Of a DNA stretch of 5,399 nucleotides, positions 1 through 5,399 are shown in pieces. Origin of the DNA: Lutibacter sp. UBA4458 (GTDB lineage: Bacteria; Bacteroidota; Bacteroidia; Flavobacteriales; Flavobacteriaceae); NCBI GenBank assembly GCA_002390165.1, contig DGOU01000025.1, positions 3,511-8,909 on the forward strand, given 5' to 3'. The notes beneath the pieces are model-generated. The model saw only the letters and a program-made list of their open reading frames with translations, did no database searches and was not told the DNA's origin. Positions within the stretch are counted from its first letter, which is position 1. Each line of letters starts with the position of its first letter. The position numbers were made by a program, and so were the translations under genes.

Positions 1-7
1 AAAAATT

Positions 8-286
8 ATGATTTTAGAAATAGTTTCACCAGAAGCAACCTTATTAACCTCAGAAGTAGATATTGTATCTGTTCCGGGTATTAATGGAGAATTTCAAATG
101 TTAAACAACCATGCGCCAATAGTTTCTTTACTGGTAGCAGGTAAGGTTAAATTTAAAGGAGCTAATATTACTTTAGATAAAGAATTTGAAAATGAATTTA
201 CCATTTCTAAAGATGAATATACTTTACCTATTAATAGTGGTACTATTGAAATGAAAGAAAACAAAGTTATTATTTTAGCCGATTAA
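8..286 (+). CDS. atpC: F1Fo ATP synthase epsilon subunit (short form)
   Basis: This is the epsilon subunit of the F1 central stalk, which with gamma couples proton flow through Fo to ATP synthesis on the cytoplasmic side of the membrane. The 92-residue protein opens with the family signature LEIVSPEATL and carries the conserved block GINGEFQMLNNHAPIVSLL (about residues 24-42), then the beta strands of the N-terminal sandwich, ending in VIILAD. It stops where the beta domain ends: the C-terminal helical hairpin found in the roughly 135-140 residue epsilon of E. coli is absent, and no continuation is seen after the TAA. Short epsilon subunits are, to my knowledge, usual in Bacteroidota, so this is probably a lineage trait and not a truncation. 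Only seven bases precede the ATG, so ribosome-binding context cannot be judged; the start is supported by family alignment. atpD would be expected just upstream, outside the window. A strong hairpin terminator follows. Confidence 0.95.
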   Translation: MILEIVSPEATLLTSEVDIVSVPGINGEFQMLNNHAPIVSLLVAGKVKFKGANITLDKEFENEFTISKDEYTLPINSGTIEMKENKVIILAD

Positions 287-303
287 GGTTGAATTAATTT
301 ATA

Positions 304-345
304 AACAAAAAAAATCCTCAGAATTATCTGAGGATTTTTTTTGTT
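304..345. terminator. Bidirectional intrinsic terminator between atpC and rseP
   Basis: A perfect 19-bp inverted repeat (arms 304-322 and 327-345) encloses a four-base loop, ATTA. The inner stem is TCCTCAGA/TCTGAGGA; it is flanked by eight A on the left (307-314) and eight T on the right (335-342). Read on either strand it gives a hairpin followed by a U tract, so it can stop transcription of atpC from the left and of rseP from the right. It lies 18 bases after the atpC stop and 16 bases beyond the rseP stop, as expected for a shared terminator of convergent genes. Confidence 0.93.
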
Positions 346-360
346 ATACGATTATCTATT

Positions 361-1674
361 TTAGGAGAAAAGCTTCACAATATCATTTCCATTTGCCAAT
401 AACAATAGAGCAATTAAAATTATAAAGCCTGTAATTTGAGCATATTCTAAAAACTTATCATTTGGTTTTCGTCCTGATATCATTTCATATAAAGTAAACA
501 TTACATGACCACCATCTAAAGCAGGAATAGGAAGAAGATTCATAAACCCAAGCATTATAGATAAAAATGCGGTTATACTCCAAAATACTTGCCAGCTCCA
601 AGTGGATGGGAAAATATTGCCAATAGCTATAAAGCCACCAATACTAGTTGCTCCTTTTTTAGTGAAAACATATTTAAACTGAGTAATATAATCTCGTAAA
701 GTCCAGATTGCTAAAGAATTTCCTTTTGGAATACTTTCTAAAAAAGAATATTTTTTATGTTGAATAGTAACTATATCTTTTTTGCTAGGAGTAACACCTA
801 TTTTGTGATTTGAATTAGGCGTAACGTTCACTTGTTGTTGTATCCCATTTCTCTCAAAAGTTAAGGACATTTCATCAGTTGTTGCTGTTATTTTTTTTGT
901 GAAATCATTCCAAAAATAAACAGGTTCATTATTAATGGCCAAAATTTTATCATTTTTTAAAATACCTGCTTTGTCAGAAGGTGAATTTGGAATTACAGAA
1001 TCGATAATTGCTGGAATTCTAACTTCAAAAGGAGTCATTATTCCTTTTTGCCACATAATATCTCCAATATTTTCAGGTATTTGTATGGTTTCTTTTTTCC
1101 CATCTTCATGTAAAACATCTAAAGTCTTTAAATCTCTTAAAAATAAAAATTTGTTTACATCAGTAACATCTAAAGGTTCTTTACCATTAAATTTTAAAAT
1201 TTTGTCTCCATCTTTAAAACCATACTCTTTAAATACTTTATTAACTGCAAATCCTTGTTTAACATCTAAAGGTTTTATAAAGTTGGCTCCCCAAACAAAG
1301 GTTATCATTATGTAAATTAAAATACCTAATATAAAATTCATGATTACACCACCTAGCATAATAATTAAACGTTGCCAGGCTGGTTTTGATCTAAATTCCC
1401 AAGGTTGTGCAGGTTGTTTCATTTGTTCGGTATCCATACTTTCGTCAATCATACCAGAAATTTTCACATAACCACCTAACGGAATCCAACCAATTCCATA
1501 AACGGTTTCGCCAATTTTCTTTTTAAACAAAGAGAATTTATAATCGAAAAACAAATAAAATTTTTCTACTCGAGTTTTAAATAACTTTGCAGGTATAAAA
1601 TGCCCTAATTCATGTAAAACAATTAAAAATGATAAGCTTAGTATAAATTGGGCTGCTTTTATTACTATATCCAT
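361..1674 (-). CDS. rseP: RIP metalloprotease RseP (site-2 protease family)
   Basis: This is a zinc intramembrane protease (M50/site-2 family) that cuts transmembrane substrates, classically anti-sigma factors and signal-peptide remnants, inside the cytoplasmic membrane. In the 437-residue protein, the first membrane helix carries the HExxH zinc site HELGH (residues 21-25). PLGGYVK (65-71) and GMIDES (74-79) follow, then a second helix with MLGGVIMNFILG (106-117). Two periplasmic PDZ-type regions come next, about 138-205 (divergent) and 221-292 (with SPSDKAGILKNDKILAINN). The C-terminal membrane part has NLLPIPALDGGH (379-390), whose Asp387 is the third zinc ligand, and a last hydrophobic helix near 415-428. 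All catalytic elements are present and length is normal for Bacteroidota. It converges on atpC and diverges from the SCO gene; a TAnnTTTG promoter match lies 31 bases before the start. The physiological substrate cannot be read from this window, and no anti-sigma gene is adjacent. Confidence 0.96.
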   Translation of the reverse strand: MDIVIKAAQFILSLSFLIVLHELGHFIPAKLFKTRVEKFYLFFDYKFSLFKKKIGETVYGIGWIPLGGYVKISGMIDESMDTEQMKQPAQPWEFRSKPAWQRLIIMLGGVIMNFILGILIYIMITFVWGANFIKPLDVKQGFAVNKVFKEYGFKDGDKILKFNGKEPLDVTDVNKFLFLRDLKTLDVLHEDGKKETIQIPENIGDIMWQKGIMTPFEVRIPAIIDSVIPNSPSDKAGILKNDKILAINNEPVYFWNDFTKKITATTDEMSLTFERNGIQQQVNVTPNSNHKIGVTPSKKDIVTIQHKKYSFLESIPKGNSLAIWTLRDYITQFKYVFTKKGATSIGGFIAIGNIFPSTWSWQVFWSITAFLSIMLGFMNLLPIPALDGGHVMFTLYEMISGRKPNDKFLEYAQITGFIILIALLLLANGNDIVKLFS

Positions 1675-1704
1675 AAATATTTTTTATATATAACTAAAAT
1701 CGCA

Positions 1705-1712
1705 CAAATGTA
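1705..1712 (-). promoter_or_regulatory. Predicted rseP promoter, -7 element
   Basis: Read on the minus strand these bases are TACATTTG, an exact match to the Bacteroidetes -7 consensus TAnnTTTG. It ends 30 bases before the rseP ATG, giving a short leader of about 20-25 bases. No clear TTG -33 element is seen upstream; a TTTAC-like stretch lies near the right distance. The motif is short and the region is A/T-rich, so the call rests on position as well as match. Confidence 0.55.
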
Positions 1713-1807
1713 CATTTTTAAATACAGTTGTAAAAATAGATAAATGAAGTAATTAGATTATTTAACAAAGTTTTAAAATACTATCTAAGCTAATTTAAAT
1801 TTTCTTT

Positions 1808-1815
1808 TAAATTTG
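1808..1815 (+). promoter_or_regulatory. Predicted SCO gene promoter, -7 element
   Basis: TAAATTTG matches the Bacteroidetes -7 consensus TAnnTTTG exactly and ends 19 bases before the SCO ATG, implying a very short leader of about a dozen bases. No TTG is found at the usual -33 distance, so the upstream element is weak or absent. Together with the minus-strand element at 1705-1712 it makes the 160-base gap between the two genes a divergent promoter region in which I see nothing else of note. Confidence 0.5.
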
Positions 1816-1834
1816 TGGTCTAAATATAAAAAAT

Positions 1835-2506
1835 ATGGATTTAAAGTTTTTTAAAAAGTCATTACCAACATTAGTGTTAATGGCTGTTTTATCGGTTGGA
1901 GTAATTTATGCAATTTATGCAATTTTAACTCCTTCTAGAAAATTACCTATTTATAATCCGGCAGATGTTAATCCAAAACTAGTGGATGAAAGTTTATGGC
2001 ATGTTCGTCATAATCATAAAGTGGCAGATTTTAAACTTATAAATCAAAATGGAGATACCATAACCCAAAAAGATTACGAAAATAAAATTTATGTTACCGA
2101 TTTCTTTTTTACTCGATGCCAAACTATTTGTCCAGTTATGACTAATAATATGGAAAAAGTACAACAAGTATTTTTAAAGGATGACAATGTAAAATTTTTA
2201 TCCTTATCGGTAACACCTGTAATTGATAGTGTTTCAGTTTTAAAAGATTATGCAATTGAAAAAGGAGTAGTAGATTCTAAATGGAATATTACTACAGGAA
2301 ATAAAAAAGAAATTTATAATTTAGCAAGAAAAAGTTATTTTGTGGTAACAGACGAAGGAGATGGAGGGCTACAAGATTTTATTCATACAGAGAATTTTGT
2401 GTTAGTAGATAAAAATAAGCAAATTAGAGGGTATTATGACGGAACAGATTTAAAAGATATGGATAGATTGATTTCAGATATTAAATTGCTAGAAACTCAA
2501 CAATAA
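1835..2506 (+). CDS. SCO1/SenC family copper-binding, thioredoxin-fold protein
   Basis: SCO proteins bind copper and/or exchange thiols outside the cytoplasmic membrane, chiefly to assemble the CuA site of cytochrome c oxidase. The 223-residue product has a single N-terminal membrane anchor (about residues 11-31) after a basic start (KFFKK), with the rest predicted periplasmic. The thioredoxin-like domain has VADFKLINQNGD (63-74), then the metal-binding CxxxC, here CQTIC with Cys95 and Cys99 followed by Pro100. The third ligand, His184, sits in DFIHTENFVLVD, and the domain ends in GYYDGTD. The usual SVDPxxDTP stretch reads SVTPVIDSV (125-133), a substitution I believe is common in this phylum. 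All three copper ligands are kept, so it should be functional. It starts at the first ATG after a TAnnTTTG element; no Shine-Dalgarno sequence is visible. A role in thiol redox or peroxide defence instead of oxidase assembly is possible. Confidence 0.93.
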   Translation: MDLKFFKKSLPTLVLMAVLSVGVIYAIYAILTPSRKLPIYNPADVNPKLVDESLWHVRHNHKVADFKLINQNGDTITQKDYENKIYVTDFFFTRCQTICPVMTNNMEKVQQVFLKDDNVKFLSLSVTPVIDSVSVLKDYAIEKGVVDSKWNITTGNKKEIYNLARKSYFVVTDEGDGGLQDFIHTENFVLVDKNKQIRGYYDGTDLKDMDRLISDIKLLETQQ

Positions 2507-2512
2507 TTTAAC

Positions 2513-2543
2513 TGATAATTATCATTGTTTAGAATGATTCTAA
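2513..2543. promoter_or_regulatory. Paired palindromes, putative metal-responsive operator of the feo operon
   Basis: Two perfect palindromes lie side by side in the 75-base gap before feoA. TGATAATTATCA (2513-2524) contains inverted GATAAT units like those in Fur sites. TTAGAATGATTCTAA (2529-2543) has 7-1-7 symmetry, the layout of Fur/PerR boxes, and agrees with the PerR consensus TTATAATnATTATAA at 12 of 14 defined positions. Its TTAG/CTAA ends also resemble DtxR-type sites, so the regulator family is open. The second palindrome falls between the -33 and -7 elements, where bound repressor would block polymerase. Iron repression is inferred from this position and the downstream genes. Chance palindromes are more likely in A/T-rich DNA, which limits confidence. 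Confidence 0.55.
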
Positions 2544-2556
2544 TTTAGTATATTTG
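2525..2556 (+). promoter_or_regulatory. Predicted feo operon promoter
   Basis: TATATTTG at 2549-2556 matches the Bacteroidetes -7 consensus TAnnTTTG, and TTG at 2525-2527 lies 21 bases upstream as a plausible -33 element. The -7 element ends 25 bases before the feoA ATG. Between the two elements sits the 15-base palindrome described as a putative operator, so this would be a promoter closed by a bound repressor. The upstream SCO gene ends only 75 bases before feoA without a convincing terminator, so some read-through is possible. Confidence 0.65.
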
Positions 2557-2581
2557 CCGTTATTAAGAATTATTATAAATA

Positions 2582-2809
2582 ATGGGAGATACAATTGCAA
2601 GTTTAAGGATTGGAGAATGTGGAGTTATTGAAAATTTCTCATTAGATGCTATACCATTAAAATTACTTGAAATGGGTTGTTTACCAGGGCAAGTAGTTAA
2701 ATTAGAGCAAGTTGCACCTTTTAAAGATCCATTATATATAAGCGTTAATGGAAGCTATTTAGCCATTAGAATTGAAACTGCTAACAAAATAAATATTACC
2801 AAGTTATAA
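2582..2809 (+). CDS. feoA: Ferrous iron transport protein A
   Basis: FeoA is a small cytoplasmic SH3-like beta-barrel protein that works with FeoB in Fe(II) uptake, probably by binding FeoB and tuning its activity. The 75-residue product shows the family pattern throughout: a start with LRIGECGVI, the helix and turn LKLLEMGCLPGQVVKLEQVAPF (about 28-49), then DPLYISVNGSYLAIRIETA, where the LAIR stretch is typical. Length is normal for a free-standing FeoA. It is the first gene of the feo operon: its TAA ends on the base before the feoB ATG (TAAATG), with no gap, which suggests coupled translation. Expression is probably controlled by the promoter and palindromes just upstream. Confidence 0.96.
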   Translation: MGDTIASLRIGECGVIENFSLDAIPLKLLEMGCLPGQVVKLEQVAPFKDPLYISVNGSYLAIRIETANKINITKL

Positions 2810-4921
2810 ATGGAAAAAAATAAAGTAGTTAAGGTTGCCCTAGTTGGGAATCCAAATACGGGAAAAACTTCTTTATTTAATCAGTTAACGGGTTTAAATC
2901 AACAAGTAGGAAATTATCCAGGAATTACTGTAGACAAAAAACAAGGAAAGTGTAAAATTTCCGAAAATTTATCTGCTGAGATTACAGATTTACCAGGAAC
3001 ATATAGTATTAATCCATCTACTTTAGATGAAACTATAGTTTTAGAAACCTTATTAAATAAAAATAATTCTTCTTTTCCAGATTTGGTTGTTGTGGTGGCC
3101 GAAGTTGAAAATTTAAAACGGAATTTATTATTGTTTTCACAAATAAAGGACCTACAAATTCCAACCATTTTAGTAATAAATATGAAAGACCAAATGCAAC
3201 GCAAAGGTATTTCTATTGATATTATTAAACTAAAAGAGGAGTTAAAATCAGAAATAATATTAATAAGTGCTCGAAAAAAACTTGGAATAGAAGATTTAAA
3301 AGGAGAATTAGTAAATTATAAAAATTGGGATACAAGTACTATTGCAAATATCTCTGATAGAATTGATGCTACTTTTTTTAAAAATTTGAAAAAGGAATTC
3401 TCAGGTTTTTCATTATATAAATCATGGTTGTTAATTACCCAAAAAAACTATTGTAGTTTTTTATCTGAAGCCCAGTTAAACAAAATTAATAAGTTTACGT
3501 CAGACGAAGCGTTAATAAATAAATACCAGCATAAAGAAACTATTTACAGGTATCAAAAAATTAACGAAATTTTAAAGAAAACGTATATAGTTGATAAAAC
3601 AAAAGCAACCGATTTTAGAAGTAAACTAGATAGAATTTTAACCCATAAAATTTTTGGCTATGTTATTTTTGCTTTCGTTTTATTGCTAATTTTTCAGTCT
3701 ATTTTTGCTTGGGCAACGTTTCCTATGGAATTAATAGATGGTTTTTTTGCCAAATTGGCTGTTGTAACTAATAATAATTTACCAGAAGGAACCTTTTCTA
3801 ATTTAATTTCGGAAGGTGTTATACCAGGAATTGGAGGAGTATTAATTTTTATCCCTCAAATTACCATTCTATTCATTTTTATATCCATTTTAGAAGAAAC
3901 TGGCTATATGAGTAGAGTTGTCTTTTTAATGGATAAAATTATGAGACAATTTGGAATGGGAGGTAAAAGTATTATTCCATTAATTTCAGGAACTGCTTGT
4001 GCTATACCAGCAATTATGGCGTCTAGAAATATAAGCAGTTGGCGTGAGCGATTAATTACTATTTTGGTAATTCCGTTTACAACTTGTTCTGCACGGCTGC
4101 CAGTTTACACTATTTTAATTTCTATAATAATTCCTCAAAAATATGTTTTAGGCATTTTTAATTTACAAGGTTTAACTTTAATGGGGCTGTATTTTTTAGG
4201 CTTTACAGCAGCAATATTATCCGCTGTTTTATTAAATTTTGTTTTAAAAGTTAAACATAAAAGTTTATTTGCCATTGAAATGCCAAACTATAAATTACCA
4301 TCGGTTAAAAATATTTTTTACACGGTGGTTGAAAAAGTAAAAGCTTTTATTTATGGAGCAGGAACTATTATTTTGGCAATATCTATTGTTTTGTGGTTTT
4401 TAGCCTCTAATGGTTTGCACAATTTTAAAAATGCTGAACAAATAGTTACTGAACAAACAAGTAATCAAACAATTTCAAAAGAAGAAATCCACAAAAAAAT
4501 AGCATCGTACAAATTAGAGAATTCTTATATTGGAATGATGGGTAAAACTATTGAACCAGTTATAAAACCAATGGGATATGATTGGAAAATAGGAATTGCG
4601 CTAATAAGTTCTTTTGCAGCTAGGGAAGTTTTTGTTGGAGCACTTGCAACCATTTATAATGTGGAAAGTGACAGCACAACTACAACTACTATTAAACAGC
4701 GAATGGATAGTGAAATAAATCCAATAACTGGAGAAAAACGATTTAATTTTGCCACAGGAGTTTCTTTGTTGTTGTTTTATGCATTTGCCATGCAATGTAT
4801 GGGTACTTTAGCCATTGTAAAGCGTGAAACTAAAACTTGGAAATGGCCAATTTTACAATTAACCGGCATGAGTACTTTAGCATATATTATTTCCGTTTTA
4901 TCTTATACTTTTTTACATTGA
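2810..4921 (+). CDS. feoB: Ferrous iron transport protein B (GTPase-coupled Fe(II) permease)
   Basis: FeoB carries Fe(II) across the cytoplasmic membrane and has an N-terminal cytoplasmic G domain. In this 703-residue protein the nucleotide-binding motifs are all present: G1 GNPNTGKTS (13-21), switch I YPGITVD with Thr40 (G2), G3 DLPG (60-63), G4 NMKD (124-127) and G5 near ISARKKLG (152-159). A helical linker leads to the membrane domain from about residue 283. This holds the core blocks FIPQITILFIFISILEETG, SGTACAIPAIMA (Cys397), TTCSARLPVY (Cys426), FAAREVFVGAL and MQCMGTLAIVKRET (Cys663). These three cysteines occupy the positions discussed in other FeoB proteins as lining the iron path. 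A soluble-looking segment between late helices (about 545-570) is rich in Glu, Gln and Lys. The family's VVDATNLERNL reads VAEVENLKRNL here, a mild variation. Length is normal for Bacteroidota. It follows feoA without a gap and its TGA overlaps the next ATG. Confidence 0.98.
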   Translation: MEKNKVVKVALVGNPNTGKTSLFNQLTGLNQQVGNYPGITVDKKQGKCKISENLSAEITDLPGTYSINPSTLDETIVLETLLNKNNSSFPDLVVVVAEVENLKRNLLLFSQIKDLQIPTILVINMKDQMQRKGISIDIIKLKEELKSEIILISARKKLGIEDLKGELVNYKNWDTSTIANISDRIDATFFKNLKKEFSGFSLYKSWLLITQKNYCSFLSEAQLNKINKFTSDEALINKYQHKETIYRYQKINEILKKTYIVDKTKATDFRSKLDRILTHKIFGYVIFAFVLLLIFQSIFAWATFPMELIDGFFAKLAVVTNNNLPEGTFSNLISEGVIPGIGGVLIFIPQITILFIFISILEETGYMSRVVFLMDKIMRQFGMGGKSIIPLISGTACAIPAIMASRNISSWRERLITILVIPFTTCSARLPVYTILISIIIPQKYVLGIFNLQGLTLMGLYFLGFTAAILSAVLLNFVLKVKHKSLFAIEMPNYKLPSVKNIFYTVVEKVKAFIYGAGTIILAISIVLWFLASNGLHNFKNAEQIVTEQTSNQTISKEEIHKKIASYKLENSYIGMMGKTIEPVIKPMGYDWKIGIALISSFAAREVFVGALATIYNVESDSTTTTTIKQRMDSEINPITGEKRFNFATGVSLLLFYAFAMQCMGTLAIVKRETKTWKWPILQLTGMSTLAYIISVLSYTFLH

Positions 4922-5034
4922 TGCAAGAGATTTTAACATATATAGTTTTTGCCATAGCCGTTGGGTTTTTAGTTAAAAAATATTTTTTTAAATCCAAAAA
5001 GAAAGGAAATTGCGATAAAGATTGTAATTGCTAA
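4921..5034 (+). CDS. FeoB-associated Cys-rich membrane protein
   Basis: This 37-residue protein starts at the ATG that shares its first base with the last base of the feoB stop (TGATG), a classic coupling junction. An in-frame ATG at 4837 would give 65 residues, but its extra part merely covers the conserved end of feoB in another frame and is not credible. The protein has one membrane helix (about residues 4-18), a strongly basic stretch KKYFFKSKKK (19-28) and a tail CDKDCNC with Cys31, Cys35 and Cys37 (CxxxCxC). The basic stretch after the helix suggests the Cys tail faces the cytoplasm. Layout, size and position fit the small FeoB-associated Cys-rich family found after feoB in many bacteria; its function is not established. 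Handling of Fe(II) or help to FeoB, as proposed for FeoC, is a guess. A TAnnTTTG promoter for panE follows. Confidence 0.88.
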   Translation: MQEILTYIVFAIAVGFLVKKYFFKSKKKGNCDKDCNC

Positions 5035-5041
5035 TTAGCTA

Positions 5042-5069
5042 TTGTTTTAAATTATATTTAATATTTTTG
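5042..5069 (+). promoter_or_regulatory. Predicted panE promoter
   Basis: TTG at 5042-5044, a 17-base spacer and TATTTTTG at 5062-5069 fit the Bacteroidetes -33/-7 promoter pattern (TTG, then TAnnTTTG). The -7 element ends 14 bases before the panE ATG, so the leader would be only a few bases long. This indicates that panE is transcribed independently of the feo operon, though no strong terminator separates them and read-through remains possible. Confidence 0.55.
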
Positions 5070-5083
5070 GTAAAAAAGAAAAT

Positions 5084-5399
5084 ATGAATATAGTTGTTTT
5101 TGGTGCAGGAGGAGTTGGTGGTTATTTTGGGGCAAAGTTAGCTAAATCTGGTAACAAGGTTACTTTTATTGCCAGAGGAAAACATTTAGCTGCAATTCAA
5201 AAAAATGGACTTCAAATTAAAAGTATAAATGGTGATTTTAAAGTTTTTCCAGATGCTATAAATTCTTTAAAAGAAATAAAAACTAAACCAGATTTAATTA
5301 TTTTAGGAGTTAAATCTTGGCAAATAATTGATGTTGCAAAACAACTAAAAACAATTATTTCTTCAAAAACTGTTGTGCTACCTTTACAAAACGGAGCAG
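5084..5399 (+). CDS. panE: 2-dehydropantoate 2-reductase (ketopantoate reductase), 5' part
   Basis: PanE reduces ketopantoate to pantoate with NADPH in the cytoplasm, a step of pantothenate and coenzyme A synthesis. The reading frame is open to the right edge; 105 complete codons are visible of a protein that is usually about 300 residues. The start MNIVVFGAGGVGGYFGAKLA holds the Rossmann GxGxxG at Gly7, Gly9 and Gly12. FIARG follows with Arg31, the position that recognises the NADP phosphate in this family. Then come LGVKSWQ with Lys77 and Gln80 (the KxxQ motif) and PLQNG with Asn103, which correspond to cofactor- and substrate-site residues in E. coli PanE (Lys72, Asn98). The catalytic Lys and Glu of the C-terminal domain lie outside the window. 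The ATG at 5084 is chosen because it directly starts the Rossmann strand. PanE-like paralogues of other specificity exist, so the exact substrate is slightly open. Confidence 0.93.
   Translation, partial: MNIVVFGAGGVGGYFGAKLAKSGNKVTFIARGKHLAAIQKNGLQIKSINGDFKVFPDAINSLKEIKTKPDLIILGVKSWQIIDVAKQLKTIISSKTVVLPLQNGA

Noticed and set aside
935..1315. Open frame of 126 codons on the plus strand inside rseP
   Set aside because: It is antisense to the PDZ region of rseP, has no recognisable domain, and its protein is of low-complexity Ser/Lys/Ile type as expected for an A/T-rich antisense shadow.
1715..1736. TTTTTA/TAAAAA inverted repeat between rseP and the SCO gene as a hairpin or operator
   Set aside because: All pairs are A-T in a very A/T-rich gap, the spacer is ten bases, and such repeats are expected by chance here.
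2513..2530. TGATAATTATCA followed by TTGTTT as a terminator of the SCO gene
   Set aside because: A hairpin would have only four A/T-rich pairs around an AATT loop and the following T run is interrupted; an operator role fits the position better.
2914..3204. Open frame of 96 codons on the minus strand inside feoB
   Set aside because: It lies opposite the conserved G domain of FeoB and shows no family features; a shadow frame.
4601..4795. Open frame of 64 codons on the minus strand inside feoB, with several cysteines
   Set aside because: The cysteines come from reading conserved FeoB codons backwards; no start context or promoter is seen and there is no match to a known small Cys-rich family.
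4837..4920. Upstream in-frame ATG that would extend the small Cys-rich protein to 65 residues
   Set aside because: The extension overlaps the conserved end of feoB and has a composition unlike the rest of the small protein; the ATG at 4921, overlapping the feoB stop by one base, is the natural coupled start.
5026..5043. Palindrome GCTAATTAGC with short flanking complementarity at the end of the small Cys-rich gene, as a feo terminator
   Set aside because: The palindrome has no loop, the extended stem is interrupted by a mismatch and weak, and no T tract follows directly; it also overlaps the stop codon and may be chance.

Overview
The window is a low-GC stretch of chromosomal housekeeping DNA that looks like a member of the Bacteroidota, most likely class Flavobacteriia. 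The pointers are strong A/T bias, little sign of Shine-Dalgarno sequences, matches to the Bacteroidetes promoter motif TAnnTTTG just upstream of four genes or operons, a very short ATP synthase epsilon subunit, and a gene set (SCO protein, FeoA, FeoB, tiny Cys-rich FeoB partner) of a flavobacterial kind. The genus cannot be fixed from the sequence alone.

Layout. (1) 8-286 (+): atpC, the F1 epsilon subunit, probably the last gene of an operon that enters from the left. (2) 304-345: a near-ideal hairpin with A and T tracts that can terminate transcription from both sides, between the convergent atpC and rseP. (3) 361-1674 (-): rseP, a site-2 intramembrane zinc protease with two PDZ domains. (4) 1675-1834: a divergent promoter region for rseP and the SCO gene. 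(5) 1835-2506 (+): a membrane-anchored SCO1/SenC copper/thioredoxin-fold protein. (6) 2507-2581: a compact control region with two palindromes and a promoter, suggestive of metal-dependent repression. (7) 2582-5034 (+): a tight feoA-feoB-small Cys-rich protein operon for ferrous iron uptake; the first two genes abut and the last two overlap by one base. (8) 5084 to the right edge (+): the 5' part of panE, ketopantoate reductase, with its own promoter.

How the genes work together. The feo operon is the functional core: FeoB is the GTPase-coupled Fe(II) permease of the inner membrane, FeoA its small SH3-like cytoplasmic partner, and the 37-residue protein a likely membrane accessory with a CxxxCxC tail. 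SCO serves cytochrome oxidase copper-site assembly or thiol redox outside the membrane, so metal supply and respiration are neighbours here, but the SCO gene and the feo operon each have their own predicted promoter. I see no mobile element, CRISPR array, RNA gene or undescribed multigene system. The most interesting non-coding signal is the palindrome pair in front of feoA.
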